From Brevibacterium sp. W7.2 (GTDB taxonomy: Bacteria > Actinomycetota > Actinomycetes > Actinomycetales > Brevibacteriaceae), in the NCBI RefSeq assembly GCF_018137945.1, contig NZ_CP073089.1:3720001-3784000 (forward strand): a DNA stretch of 64,000 nucleotides, given 5' to 3'. The position numbers and the translations under genes were made by a program. This document shows positions 45,378-53,432 of this stretch, piece by piece (within the stretch, counting starts at the first letter, position 1; the number at the start of each line of letters is the position of its first letter). A model generated the notes under the pieces. The model had not been told where the DNA came from, ran no database searches, and was given only the letters and a program-made list of their open reading frames with translations.

Positions 45378-46772
45378 TCACTCGGCGACGTAGTACATGC
45401 GCTTGTTGACGAACTCGTCCATGCCGTAGGGGCCGAGCTCGCGGCCGAAGCCCGAGCGCTTGGTGCCGCCGAACGGGATCTCCGCACCCTCACCGGCCGG
45501 GGTGTTGACGTTCGACATGCCGACGTCGAGGCGCTGTGCGATCTTCGCGGCGCGCTCCTCGTCCTTCGAGAACACGGCCCCGCCGAGGCCGAAGTCCGTG
45601 TCGTTGGCGAGGTTGAGGGCGTCGTCGTCGCTCGAGACCTTGTAGACGGTCGCGACGGGACCGAAGAGCTCCTCGCGGTACGCGTCCATCTGCTCGGTGA
45701 CGTTGGTGAGCACGGCAGGGGTGATGTAGGCCGAACCGTCGTCGGCGAGTTCACCGCCGACGAGCGTCGCGCCCTGCTCGACGGCGCGATCGAGCTGCTT
45801 GCGCAGGTTCTCCGCGGCGGCGCGCGAGGACAGCGGCGAGTATCCGCCTTCGATCGGATCGGAGGGGTTCGACTTCTGCGAGCTCTGCGCGCGCTCGGTG
45901 AGGCCGGCGACGAAGTCGTCGTAGATGTCGTCCATGACGATCATGCGCTTGTTCGCATTGCAGACCTGACCGGTGTTGTAGAGGCGGGTGCCCCACGCGG
46001 TGTCGACGGCCTCGTCGAGGTTGTCGGTGTCGAGGATGATGTAGGGATCCGAACCGCCGAGCTCGAGGACGGCCTTCTTGAGGTACTTGCCGGCGAGCGC
46101 ACCGACGATCGAACCGGCCCGCTCCGAACCGGTCAGGGACACACCCTGCGTGCGCCGGTCGGCGATGATCGTCTCGATCTGGTCGTGCGAGGCGTAGACG
46201 GTGTTGTAGACGCCCTTGGGCACACCGGCGTCGTCCATGATCTGCTGGATTGCGGCGGCCGAGCGGGGGCAGATCTCCGCGTGCTTGAGGATGATCGTGT
46301 TGCCGAGCACGAGGTTCGGGGCCGCGAAGCGCGCCACCTGGTAGTACGGGAAGTTCCACGGCATGATGCCGAGGAGCACGCCGACGGGGCGGCGCTGGAT
46401 GAACGCCTTGCCGCCGGAGAACGACTTGATCTCCTCGTCCTTGGAGAACTCGGGTCCGTTGTCGGCGTAGTAGTTGAAGATCGCCTCGGAGAACTCGGCC
46501 TCCTCGACGCCCTCGGGGATGGGCTTGCCCATCTCCTCGGCGATGATCTTCGCGAGCTCCTCCTTGCGCTCACCGAAGAGGTCGGCGACCTTGTTGACGA
46601 TCGCGGCGCGCTCCTCGATGGTCTTCTCACGCCAGGAGAGGTAGGCCTCGGCAGCGTCGTCGATGACCTGGCCGATCTGCTCGTCCGTCGCGGTGTCGAA
46701 CCGCTCGATGATCTCACCGGTGGCGGGGTTCTCGACCCGGTAGCCGGTGGCGGCACTGACTGAATTGCTCAT
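45378..46772 (-). CDS. NAD(P)-dependent aldehyde dehydrogenase, succinate-semialdehyde type
   Basis: 464 residues. Rossmann region MPWNFPYYQVARFAAPNLVLGNTIILKHAEICP, the general base in VLELGGSDPYIIL and the nucleophile in NTGQVCNANKRM. The HAEICP and CNANKR pattern is typical of the GabD/SSADH-like group. It would oxidise succinic semialdehyde (or a related aldehyde) to the acid, which could drain the neighbouring amine operon, but the two are not co-transcribed. ATG 46772 has an AAAGGAG site. Confidence 0.8.
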   Translation of the reverse strand: MSNSVSAATGYRVENPATGEIIERFDTATDEQIGQVIDDAAEAYLSWREKTIEERAAIVNKVADLFGERKEELAKIIAEEMGKPIPEGVEEAEFSEAIFNYYADNGPEFSKDEEIKSFSGGKAFIQRRPVGVLLGIMPWNFPYYQVARFAAPNLVLGNTIILKHAEICPRSAAAIQQIMDDAGVPKGVYNTVYASHDQIETIIADRRTQGVSLTGSERAGSIVGALAGKYLKKAVLELGGSDPYIILDTDNLDEAVDTAWGTRLYNTGQVCNANKRMIVMDDIYDDFVAGLTERAQSSQKSNPSDPIEGGYSPLSSRAAAENLRKQLDRAVEQGATLVGGELADDGSAYITPAVLTNVTEQMDAYREELFGPVATVYKVSSDDDALNLANDTDFGLGGAVFSKDEERAAKIAQRLDVGMSNVNTPAGEGAEIPFGGTKRSGFGRELGPYGMDEFVNKRMYYVAE

Positions 46773-47221
46773 ATCGGACTCCTTTGACTCGCGGTGCCCT
46801 GGGTGGGCTCCGGTGACGCGAATGCATGCCACTGCACCGTCTGTGGCGACGGATCGCGCATGCCTGCCTCTCACGCTATCAACACGTGACCTGAGCAACA
46901 AGTGGCGAAACCTGGGCGAATCATCACTGCTCGGACGGTCACGATGCCCTCACCGAGGTTGTGCGGATTTCGCGGCACATCCGACGGATTCCGCACTACC
47001 GCACTACGGATGTCACGGTATCGGCAGAGACGCCCGTCTTCAGCGACGCCCCCGACCGCCTCGGGGGACAAGGAGCCTTCCACGGCGCTCGCGTTCCGGC
47101 CGGTCCGAGAACGGGGTGTTGATTTGCCGCCGACGATCGTTATACCGTGCAGTAACACCCCGTAGTAACTTACGTCACATTCGAGGCGCCGACGCTGCAG
47201 TCGGCGTCGGGAAGAGGATCA
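46773..47221. promoter_or_regulatory. intergenic region with promoter of the DUF6230 operon
   Basis: 449 nt, no credible gene. A hairpin CCCCCGA/TCGGGGG lies at 47049-47067. TTGATT (47119-47124) and TATACC (47141-47146), 16 nt apart, form a good plus-strand promoter. Just downstream are GTAAC, GTAAC and GTCAC in direct orientation (about 47152-47178), possible response-regulator sites, and a hairpin CGCCGAC/GTCGGCG (47187-47206) before the GAAGAGGA ribosome site. Confidence 0.5.
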
Positions 47222-47836
47222 ATGAAGTTCCCCATGCTCCGTCATCTGCGCGCCCTCGGCTCGACTCATGCAGGGCGCATCGCCCTCGTCGCGATTCCCG
47301 CGGGCATCGTCTCCGCCGGCCTCATGGGCGGGGTCGCCCAGGGGGCCGTCCCGGTCTCGTTCTCGGTCTCCGGCAGCCAGTTCCAGATCAGCGCCTCTCA
47401 GCTCGAGGGCACCGGATTCTCCCAGTACGGCGGTGTCGCGAAGGACACCGAGGGCGGCGACCACACCGTTGCGATCGCGAACATCAAGAGCGCTGAGCTG
47501 GGCGATCTCTGCCAGTCCGCGGTCACCGACACGCCGCTCGGCAAGGTCGGCGTCCTCATCACGGCCGGAGGCGACGGCGAACCGGCGACGGCCAGCGATC
47601 TGCAGATCGGCATGACCGGGCTCAAGGGCGACGCCGAGTTCGAGAACATCCGCATCGGCGTCGACGCCTCGGACGTCGAGACCAAGGCCAAGGGTTCGCC
47701 CGGCGACTTCGCCCAGGACGCCGATACGATCTCGATCTCGGGCCTCGAGCAGACGGCCTGGAGCACCCAGGCGTCCGTCTTCACCCTCAAGGGGATGAAG
47801 CTGGAGCTCACCGACGGCTCGAAGACGTGCTTCTGA
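47222..47836 (+). CDS. DUF6230-family exported protein
   Basis: 204 residues. A signal-like segment (GRIALVAIPAGIVSAGLMGGVAQGAVPVSF) is followed by a soluble beta-rich domain (FSVSGSQFQISASQLEGTGFSQYGG, ITAGGDGEPATASDLQIGMTGLKG) and a C-terminal TDGSKTCF; two cysteines (DLCQSAV and KTCF) may form a disulfide. In Streptomyces such proteins, once mislabelled cholesterol esterases, stand next to DUF6114 proteins; the function is unknown. Stop overlaps the next ATG (TGATG). Confidence 0.8.
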   Translation: MKFPMLRHLRALGSTHAGRIALVAIPAGIVSAGLMGGVAQGAVPVSFSVSGSQFQISASQLEGTGFSQYGGVAKDTEGGDHTVAIANIKSAELGDLCQSAVTDTPLGKVGVLITAGGDGEPATASDLQIGMTGLKGDAEFENIRIGVDASDVETKAKGSPGDFAQDADTISISGLEQTAWSTQASVFTLKGMKLELTDGSKTCF

Positions 47837-48327
47837 TGGCTGAGGCATCGACCGATACCCAGGGCGCGGCAGTCTCACCGTCGCGGCGACGCCGCCGCAG
47901 CGATGCGGCGCGCAGCACCGAGAACGGCCGGGGCTTCCGGCACTGGCGTCGGCAGCGGCCGTTCATCGGCGGGGTGCTCGTCGTCCTCGGCGGGATCGAG
48001 CTCTTCTTCTCCGGCCAGCTCGACACCGGGAACATCCAGATCCAGTTCGGCATCGAGGGCCTGCAGGCCACGGTCATCCCGCTCGCGCTCGTGCTCCTCG
48101 GCGTCCTCGCGATCACGATGCCGACGCATCATGTGTTCTACGGGATCCTCGCGCTCATCGTCGCGATCTATTCGCTCGTCGGGGTCAACCTCGGCGGGTT
48201 CGTCCTCGGCATGCTGCTGGCGAGCATCGGCGCCGTGCTCGTCGTCGCCTGGATGGGCCCGCGCAACCCGGCATCGGGAACTGAGGCGTCGGGAACTGGC
48301 ACGTCGAGCGATGAGGGGACTGGATGA
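47836..48327 (+). CDS. DUF6114-family membrane protein
   Basis: 163 residues. A basic N-terminus rich in Arg, then about four hydrophobic helices (FIGGVLVVLGGIELFFSG, LQATVIPLALVLLGVLAITM, FYGILALIVAIYSLVGVNL, GFVLGMLLASIGAVLVVAWMG) and a short Ser/Gly tail. Matches the tetraspanning DUF6114 partner of DUF6230 proteins. Overlaps both neighbours (TGATG and ATGA), so it is translated together with them. Function unknown. Confidence 0.8.
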   Translation: MAEASTDTQGAAVSPSRRRRRSDAARSTENGRGFRHWRRQRPFIGGVLVVLGGIELFFSGQLDTGNIQIQFGIEGLQATVIPLALVLLGVLAITMPTHHVFYGILALIVAIYSLVGVNLGGFVLGMLLASIGAVLVVAWMGPRNPASGTEASGTGTSSDEGTG

Positions 48328-49151
48328 GGGCGCGGGGGCCGCGGACGGCGCTGCTCCTGGCTGCTCTCGCACTCACGGTCCCGGCGTCCGTGGGGGCCAC
48401 AGCCCCCGAGGCCTCCGGAGCCGCGACGGTGGATCGGATGGGTGGGCTCTGCTCTGAGCTGACGCCGTGCGAGCGTCCGGTTCTGCCCGGCCCGGCTGCG
48501 GGACCGACGCCCCAGGTGCCCCGAACACCGGTGTCCCCCGGACCGGTGGAACCCGGACCAGCCGAACCGGGACCAGGTGACCTCGGCCCCGGAGACCCCG
48601 CACCATCCGAGCAGCCTGCACCCACCGGGCCTGCGCCGATCGGTCCTGCCCCGACAGAGTCGCCCTCGCCGACCGAGTCGCCGAGCCCGACGGCATCACC
48701 GACGGCACCCGTCGACGCGAAGGAGGACGACAAGGCCCCGGTCTTCGCGAAGACGCCTGCGTCGATGGGATCGGAGAAGCTGTCGTTCACGGGGCTGAGC
48801 GGGATCTCGATCGTCACCGTGCCGACGGCCGACGGCGGGAGCATCCGCGCCCTGAAGATCACCGCAGAGTCGATCACGATCGACGGGTTCTCACTCACGG
48901 TGCGGCCGCCCGACGAGCCGGGGCTCGTGACGAAGGCCGATCAGATGACGCTCAAAGGCCACGTCAGCGTCTACCTCGGATCGATCACCGCGACGACGAA
49001 GACCGGCGATTCGGTGACCATCGGCACCGACACGCCACCGCCCCTCGACGATGTCGAACCCGGGCTGCTGCGCGTGACGATGGGCCTCGTCGGCTCGATG
49101 GCCGATTCGATCAGCTACAGCAACACCGAACAGAAGATCGTCGACCCCTGA
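48324..49151 (+). CDS. secreted protein with Pro-rich linker, third gene of the DUF6230 operon
   Basis: 275 residues: signal peptide (ALLLAALALTVPASVGA), a Pro/Gly-rich linker of about 85 residues with repeated GPxEPG and PSPTESP units that could span the cell wall, and a C-terminal beta-rich domain (ISIVTVPTADGGSIRALKITAESITIDGFSLTV) whose style resembles the DUF6230 protein. The latter suggests a diverged paralogue fused to a wall-spanning stalk. Starts with an ATGA overlap. No known function. Confidence 0.7.
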   Translation: MRARGPRTALLLAALALTVPASVGATAPEASGAATVDRMGGLCSELTPCERPVLPGPAAGPTPQVPRTPVSPGPVEPGPAEPGPGDLGPGDPAPSEQPAPTGPAPIGPAPTESPSPTESPSPTASPTAPVDAKEDDKAPVFAKTPASMGSEKLSFTGLSGISIVTVPTADGGSIRALKITAESITIDGFSLTVRPPDEPGLVTKADQMTLKGHVSVYLGSITATTKTGDSVTIGTDTPPPLDDVEPGLLRVTMGLVGSMADSISYSNTEQKIVDP

Positions 49152-49155
49152 GGTG

Positions 49156-49191
49156 GGAGCAGCCTCGTCGCATCCACGGCGAGGCTGCTCC
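49156..49191. terminator. 12-bp stem terminator, bidirectional
   Basis: GGAGCAGCCTCG (49156-49167) and CGAGGCTGCTCC (49180-49191), perfect, loop 12 nt, between convergent genes. Confidence 0.75.
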
Positions 49192-49195
49192 GAAC

Positions 49196-49585
49196 TCACG
49201 GTGCGACGATTTCGACCTTGAATCCGTCGGCATTCTCCAACCAGCCCGCGTAATGGTCGTCTCCCCCAGCGTGCGGATAGCGCTCGTGGTACAGCGGCTG
49301 CCACCCCTGGGCGGCGGCTGCCGTCATGATGGAATCGACGTCTGCCCGGGTGTCGGCGACGAATGCGAGATGGTTGACCCCACCTCGGCGACGGTCGAAC
49401 TGTTCGGGCAGGAGGTTCGGCGACGTCGTCAGGGTGAGATAGCCGCGATCGTCGCCTTTCCAGGTCTGACCGCCCGACCACTCGTGCACGCATTCGAACC
49501 CGAGCGCATCGAAGAGCCACGCCCACGAGTCCCATGACGACGACCGCTCGTCGAGCCACAGCTCGACATGGTGGAGACCGGCCAC
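49196..49585 (-). CDS. VOC-family (glyoxalase-like) protein
   Basis: 129 residues with the paired beta-alpha-beta pattern of the vicinal oxygen chelate fold: LHHVELWLDERSSSWDSWAWLFDALGF (metal His), RRGGVNHLAFVADTRADVD and DDHYAGWLENADGFKVEIVAP (metal Glu). Likely a metal-dependent isomerase, lyase or a binding protein; substrate unknown. GTG 49585 is preferred to the overlapping GTG 49591 because AGGAG then lies 7 nt upstream. Last gene of the amine operon. Confidence 0.75.
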   Translation of the reverse strand: MAGLHHVELWLDERSSSWDSWAWLFDALGFECVHEWSGGQTWKGDDRGYLTLTTSPNLLPEQFDRRRGGVNHLAFVADTRADVDSIMTAAAAQGWQPLYHERYPHAGGDDHYAGWLENADGFKVEIVAP

Positions 49586-49587
49586 TG

Positions 49588-50391
49588 TCACTCTCCTGCC
49601 GCGCGCACAACAGAGGATCCGGTGCCAGCGGCCTTGCCGGACTCCCCCGCCCGGTCCCGGAGGTAGGCGACGAAGCTCTGCGCGAGCAGGCGTCCCACGC
49701 GCACGAGCTCGGCATCGGCGGCGTCGAGCTCGGCGACGATCGAGTCCGTCGTCTTCCCCTCGGGCAGCGCGACCGCGTCCGAGCGCAGCCACCGCCGGAT
49801 CTGCTCGGCGTCCGTCTCCGGGTGGAACTGGGTGCCCCACGCGAATTCGCCGACGCGGAAGCCCTGCACCGGGGCGTCGGACCCGGTGACGAGGAGCTCT
49901 CCGCCGTCGGGCAGCGCCATCTCCTCCTGGTGGAAGAGCACCGAGGGCAGGGTCATCCCCGACAGGGCGGCGAACACCGGGTCCGCCTCCCCCGCCGAGG
50001 TGGTGTGCAGATCGTAGATGCCGATCTGCGGGCGCGCTCGCCGCGTGATCGGCGCATCCGTGGCCGCGGCGAGCAGCTCCCCGCCGAGGCAGATGTTGAA
50101 GCTCGGGAACTCACCATCGGCTGACCGGCGCAGCAGACTCCTCACCTGCGGGAACCAGGGATTGTCCGCGTCCTCGAGGGGACCGGACGCGCCTCCGAGG
50201 ACGATGAGGGCACCGAACTCGCCGAGACCGCCGCCCCCATCACCGTCGCCGTCGACCGGGATCGCGTCGCCGAGGTAGGGCCGGACGACGACCACCTCGG
50301 CGCCGGCCTCCTCCAGCCACTGGCCGAACCGCTCCGGCCCGGTGCCCGTCTCGTGCTCGATGACGAGGATCTTCACACTGTCCGACCCCAC
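49588..50391 (-). CDS. class I glutamine amidotransferase-like protein
   Basis: 267 residues of the GMP-synthase-type GATase fold: nucleophile Cys in FNICLGGELLA and His/Glu in GTQFHPETDAE. GGE replaces the usual GHQ after the nucleophile, which suggests hydrolysis of a gamma-glutamyl compound or another amide rather than ammonia channelling. There is a PuuD-type hydrolase of a different family in the same operon, so the operon holds two such enzymes. GTG 50391 with a GGAG site, 3 nt after the SDR stop. Confidence 0.8.
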   Translation of the reverse strand: MGSDSVKILVIEHETGTGPERFGQWLEEAGAEVVVVRPYLGDAIPVDGDGDGGGGLGEFGALIVLGGASGPLEDADNPWFPQVRSLLRRSADGEFPSFNICLGGELLAAATDAPITRRARPQIGIYDLHTTSAGEADPVFAALSGMTLPSVLFHQEEMALPDGGELLVTGSDAPVQGFRVGEFAWGTQFHPETDAEQIRRWLRSDAVALPEGKTTDSIVAELDAADAELVRVGRLLAQSFVAYLRDRAGESGKAAGTGSSVVRAAGE

Positions 50392-50394
50392 TGA

Positions 50395-51171
50395 CTACTC
50401 CGCGGTGACGTACGCCGAGGTGATGCCTCCGTCGACGGTGAACGTCGAGGCGTTGACGAACGTCGAATCGTCGCTGGCGAGGAACGCGACGGCCGCCGCG
50501 ATCTCCTCGGGTTCGCCGAAGCGTCCGCTCGGGACGTGGACGAGGCGCCGCTGCGCCTGCACCGGGTCGGCGGCGAAGAGCTCGGACAGCAGCGGCGTGT
50601 TGACCGGTCCCGGGCACAGGGCGTTGACGCGGATGCCCTGCTTGGCGAATTCGACGCCGAGTTCGCGGCTCATCGACAGCACCCCGCCCTTCGACGCGGA
50701 GTACGAGATCTGCGAGGTCGCCGCCCCCATGAGCGCGACGAACGAGGCCGTGTTGATGATCGATCCCGACCCCTGCTTGACCATCTGCTCGAGCGCGTAC
50801 TTGCAGCAGAGGAAGACGGAGGTGAGGTTGACCGTCTGCACCTTCTGCCACGCGGCGAGGTCGGTCGTGAGGATCGAACTGTCATCGGTGGGGTTGATGC
50901 CGGCGTTGTTGAACGCGACGTCGACGCGTCCGTAGTGCTCGACGGTCCGGGCGAAGAGGTTCCTCACGTCCTCCTCCTCGGCGACGTTGACGCGGACGAA
51001 CAGGCCGCCGAGCTCCTCGGCGACCTCCGGCCCGCGCGTCTCGTCGAGATCGGCGATGACGACCTTCGCCCCCTCTTCGGCCAGGCGCCGCGCGCTGGCC
51101 AGCCCGATGCCCGAGGCACCGCCGGTGATGACGCAGACTTTGTCCTTGAGTCGGGTTGCCGCAGTGGTCAT
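50395..51171 (-). CDS. short-chain dehydrogenase/reductase
   Basis: 258 residues, classical SDR: cofactor loop VITGGASGIGLASARRLAEEG with Asp (IADLDET) favouring NAD, NNAGINP, catalytic Ser (INTASFVAL) and YSASKGG, and the C-terminal TFTVDGGITSAY. Often labelled 3-oxoacyl-ACP reductase; here it is more probably a catabolic alcohol dehydrogenase of the amine pathway. AAGGAGAG precedes ATG 51171. Confidence 0.88.
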   Translation of the reverse strand: MTTAATRLKDKVCVITGGASGIGLASARRLAEEGAKVVIADLDETRGPEVAEELGGLFVRVNVAEEEDVRNLFARTVEHYGRVDVAFNNAGINPTDDSSILTTDLAAWQKVQTVNLTSVFLCCKYALEQMVKQGSGSIINTASFVALMGAATSQISYSASKGGVLSMSRELGVEFAKQGIRVNALCPGPVNTPLLSELFAADPVQAQRRLVHVPSGRFGEPEEIAAAVAFLASDDSTFVNASTFTVDGGITSAYVTAE

Positions 51172-51177
51172 TGCTCT

Positions 51178-51215
51178 CCTTGATGCTCTGGTGTGGCCTT
51201 GATGCTCTGGTATGG
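51178..51215. repeat. 19-bp tandem duplication before the SDR start
   Basis: CCTTGATGCTCTGGTGTGG (51178-51196) and CCTTGATGCTCTGGTATGG (51197-51215), one difference. It lies in the spacer between aldehyde dehydrogenase and SDR genes and partly covers the ribosome site. Confidence 0.85.
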
Positions 51216-51246
51216 CTGTGGTGGTGTGGTGGTCTCGGCCGGTCGC

Positions 51247-52614
51247 TCAGTCCGCCGGCTGGGTCGCGAAGAAGACGTTCTTGACCTCGGTGAACGAGGC
51301 GACCGCGTCGGGTCCGAGCTCGCGGCCGAGACCGGACTGCTTGAACCCGCCGAACGGCGTCGAATAGCGCACCGAGGCGTGCGAGTTCACCGACAGGTTC
51401 CCGGCCTCGACGCCGCGGGACACGCGCATCGCGCGGTCGAGGCTCGACGTCCAGATCGACCCGGAGAGCCCGTACTCCGTGTCGTTGGCGATCCGCAGGG
51501 CCTCGGCCTCGGTGTCGAAGGGCACGACCGAGAGGACGGGGCCGAAGATCTCCTCGGTGAAGTCGACCGACGAGGTCGTGGGCGGGGTGAGCACGGTCGG
51601 CGGGAACCAGAAGCCGGGCCCGGTCGGCGCGGTCCCGGTGAACGCGACATCGCCCGCAGCGACATATCCGGCGACGCTGTCCCGGTGGGCGGCGGTGACG
51701 AGCGGGCCCATCGCGGTCTCGGGCAGGGTCGGATCGGCGGCGGCGAAGTCCCCGACGGCCTCCTCGAGCGCGGCCATGAACTCGTCGTAGATGCCGCGCT
51801 GGACGAGCAGACGCGACCGGGAGCAGCAGTCCTGCCCGGAGTTGTCGAACACCCCGCCGGGGGCCGCGGCGGCAGCGGCGGCGACATCGGCGTCGTCGAA
51901 GACGATGTTCGCGTTCTTGCCGCCGAGTTCGAGGGTGAGGTTCTTCACCTGGTCGGCGCACCCGGCCATGATCCGCTTGCCGACCTCGGTCGACCCGGTG
52001 AAGACGACCTTCCGCACGGCCGGGTGGGTGACGAAGCGCTCCCCGACGACCGATCCCTTGCCGGGGATGATCGTCAGCACGCCCTCGGGGATGCCGGCCT
52101 CCCGCGCGAGCTCCCCGATCCGGATCGCGGTGAGCGGCGTGATCTCCGCAGGCTTGAGGACGACGGTGTTGCCGGCGGCGAGCGCCGGGGCGAACCCCCA
52201 CGCGGCGATCGGCATCGGGAAGTTCCACGGCACGATGACCCCGACGACGCCGAGCGGTTCGTGGAACGTGATGTCGACCCCGCCGGCGACGGGAATCTGG
52301 CGGCCGAAGAGGCGTTCGGGCACCGCCGCGTAGTACTCGATGACGTCGCGGACGTTGCCGGCCTCCCACGTCGCGTTCGAGATTGTGTGCCCGGCGTTGG
52401 CGACCTCGAGCGCGGCGAGCTCATCGATCGCGGAGTCGACGGCGGCGGCGAAGCGCCGCAGCAGCCGGGCCCGGTCGGCGGGGGCGACGTGGCGCCACGT
52501 CTCGTACGCCTCGGCGGCCCGCGCGATCGCCCGGTCGGTGGCCGCGAGGTCCGCGAGCTCCACCTCGGCGATCGACTCCTCCGTGGCCGGGTTGACGACG
52601 GTGTACGTGCTCAA
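51247..52614 (-). CDS. aldehyde dehydrogenase (gamma-glutamyl-aminoaldehyde type)
   Basis: 455 residues. VPWNFPMPIAAWGFAPALAAGNTVVLKPAEITPL, base in LELGGKNANIVF, nucleophile in NSGQDCCSRSRLLV. In a glutamylation pathway it would oxidise the gamma-glutamyl amino-aldehyde (PuuC step). The start is TTG 52614, with GAAGGAGA 9 nt upstream and the family-typical STYTVVNPATEES beginning; no ATG fits. Confidence 0.88.
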   Translation of the reverse strand: MSTYTVVNPATEESIAEVELADLAATDRAIARAAEAYETWRHVAPADRARLLRRFAAAVDSAIDELAALEVANAGHTISNATWEAGNVRDVIEYYAAVPERLFGRQIPVAGGVDITFHEPLGVVGVIVPWNFPMPIAAWGFAPALAAGNTVVLKPAEITPLTAIRIGELAREAGIPEGVLTIIPGKGSVVGERFVTHPAVRKVVFTGSTEVGKRIMAGCADQVKNLTLELGGKNANIVFDDADVAAAAAAAPGGVFDNSGQDCCSRSRLLVQRGIYDEFMAALEEAVGDFAAADPTLPETAMGPLVTAAHRDSVAGYVAAGDVAFTGTAPTGPGFWFPPTVLTPPTTSSVDFTEEIFGPVLSVVPFDTEAEALRIANDTEYGLSGSIWTSSLDRAMRVSRGVEAGNLSVNSHASVRYSTPFGGFKQSGLGRELGPDAVASFTEVKNVFFATQPAD

Positions 52615-52626
52615 TTCGGTGTCTCC

Positions 52627-52658
52627 TTCACGCTGGTGCGGTTTCACGCTGGTGCGGT
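52627..52658. repeat. 16-bp tandem duplication at the puuD 3' end
   Basis: TTCACGCTGGTGCGGT occurs twice in direct succession (52627-52642, 52643-52658), across the puuD stop codon. Confidence 0.85.
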
Positions 52659-53432
52659 CATGCTCATGGGGGCGCCGAGGCGGTCCTTCGCGGCGTCGAC
52701 GAGGGCGGTGACGACGCGGGCGTCGTCCGGATTGTGCTCGGGGTGCCACTGCACCGCGAAGAGCCACCCGTCGGACCGGTGGGCGGGGTCGATCTCGATC
52801 GCTTCGATGAGGCCCTCGGCGCTGCGGGCGGTGACGGTGAGTCCCGCGCCGAGGCGGTCGACGGCCTGGTGGTGGTAGCACGGTGCCGTCGCCGTCTCCC
52901 CGAGGACCGCGCGGGCGATGGTGCCCGGCTCCGTCGTCACCGCGACCTCGCCGTAGATGCCGGGCCGCGGTTGGTAGTCGGTGTGGCCGGTCACCTCGGG
53001 CAGGTGCTGGATGAGCGTGCTGCCGTGGGCGACGGCGATGACCTGGAGGCCGCGGCAGATGCCGAGGACGGGCAGACCCCGCTGCCGCGCGGCGGCGAGC
53101 AGGAGGAATTCGCTGTCGTCGCGGAACGGCTGCGAGCCGGTGCGCTCGTGCGCCGCCGCCCCGTAGGCCGCGGGGTCGACGTCGGCGCCGCCGGCGATGA
53201 GGAGCCCGTCGAGGCGGTCGAGCACTGCAGGTGCCTGACCGTGCGGGGGCAGGAGGACCGGGATGCCCCCGGCCGCCGCGACCATGCGGACATAGTCGGC
53301 GGGGACGAGGGCCGCCTCGGTGTCCCATACTCCCCACTGGGCCTGCTGCAGGTAGCAGCTGATCCCGATGACGGGCGGATCCGCAGGCGCTGCCGCGGAT
53401 CCCTCGGCGATGTCAGAGTCGTTCGAAGCCAC
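52644..53432 (-). CDS. puuD: gamma-glutamyl-amide hydrolase, PuuD-type (peptidase C26)
   Basis: 262 residues: DGLLIAGGADVDPAAYG, nucleophile in VLGICRGLQVIAVAHGS, and His/Glu in FAVQWHPEHN. It cleaves gamma-glutamyl-GABA (or the equivalent from another amine) to glutamate. GTG 53432 overlaps the upstream ligase gene by 20 nt, so the two are tightly coupled. Confidence 0.85.
   Translation of the reverse strand: MASNDSDIAEGSAAAPADPPVIGISCYLQQAQWGVWDTEAALVPADYVRMVAAAGGIPVLLPPHGQAPAVLDRLDGLLIAGGADVDPAAYGAAAHERTGSQPFRDDSEFLLLAAARQRGLPVLGICRGLQVIAVAHGSTLIQHLPEVTGHTDYQPRPGIYGEVAVTTEPGTIARAVLGETATAPCYHHQAVDRLGAGLTVTARSAEGLIEAIEIDPAHRSDGWLFAVQWHPEHNPDDARVVTALVDAAKDRLGAPMSMTAPA

Noticed and set aside
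46747..47221. Protein gene in the spacer before the DUF6230 operon
   Set aside because: Open frames here lack ribosome sites, domain signs and plausible composition, and cross the promoter at 47119-47146.
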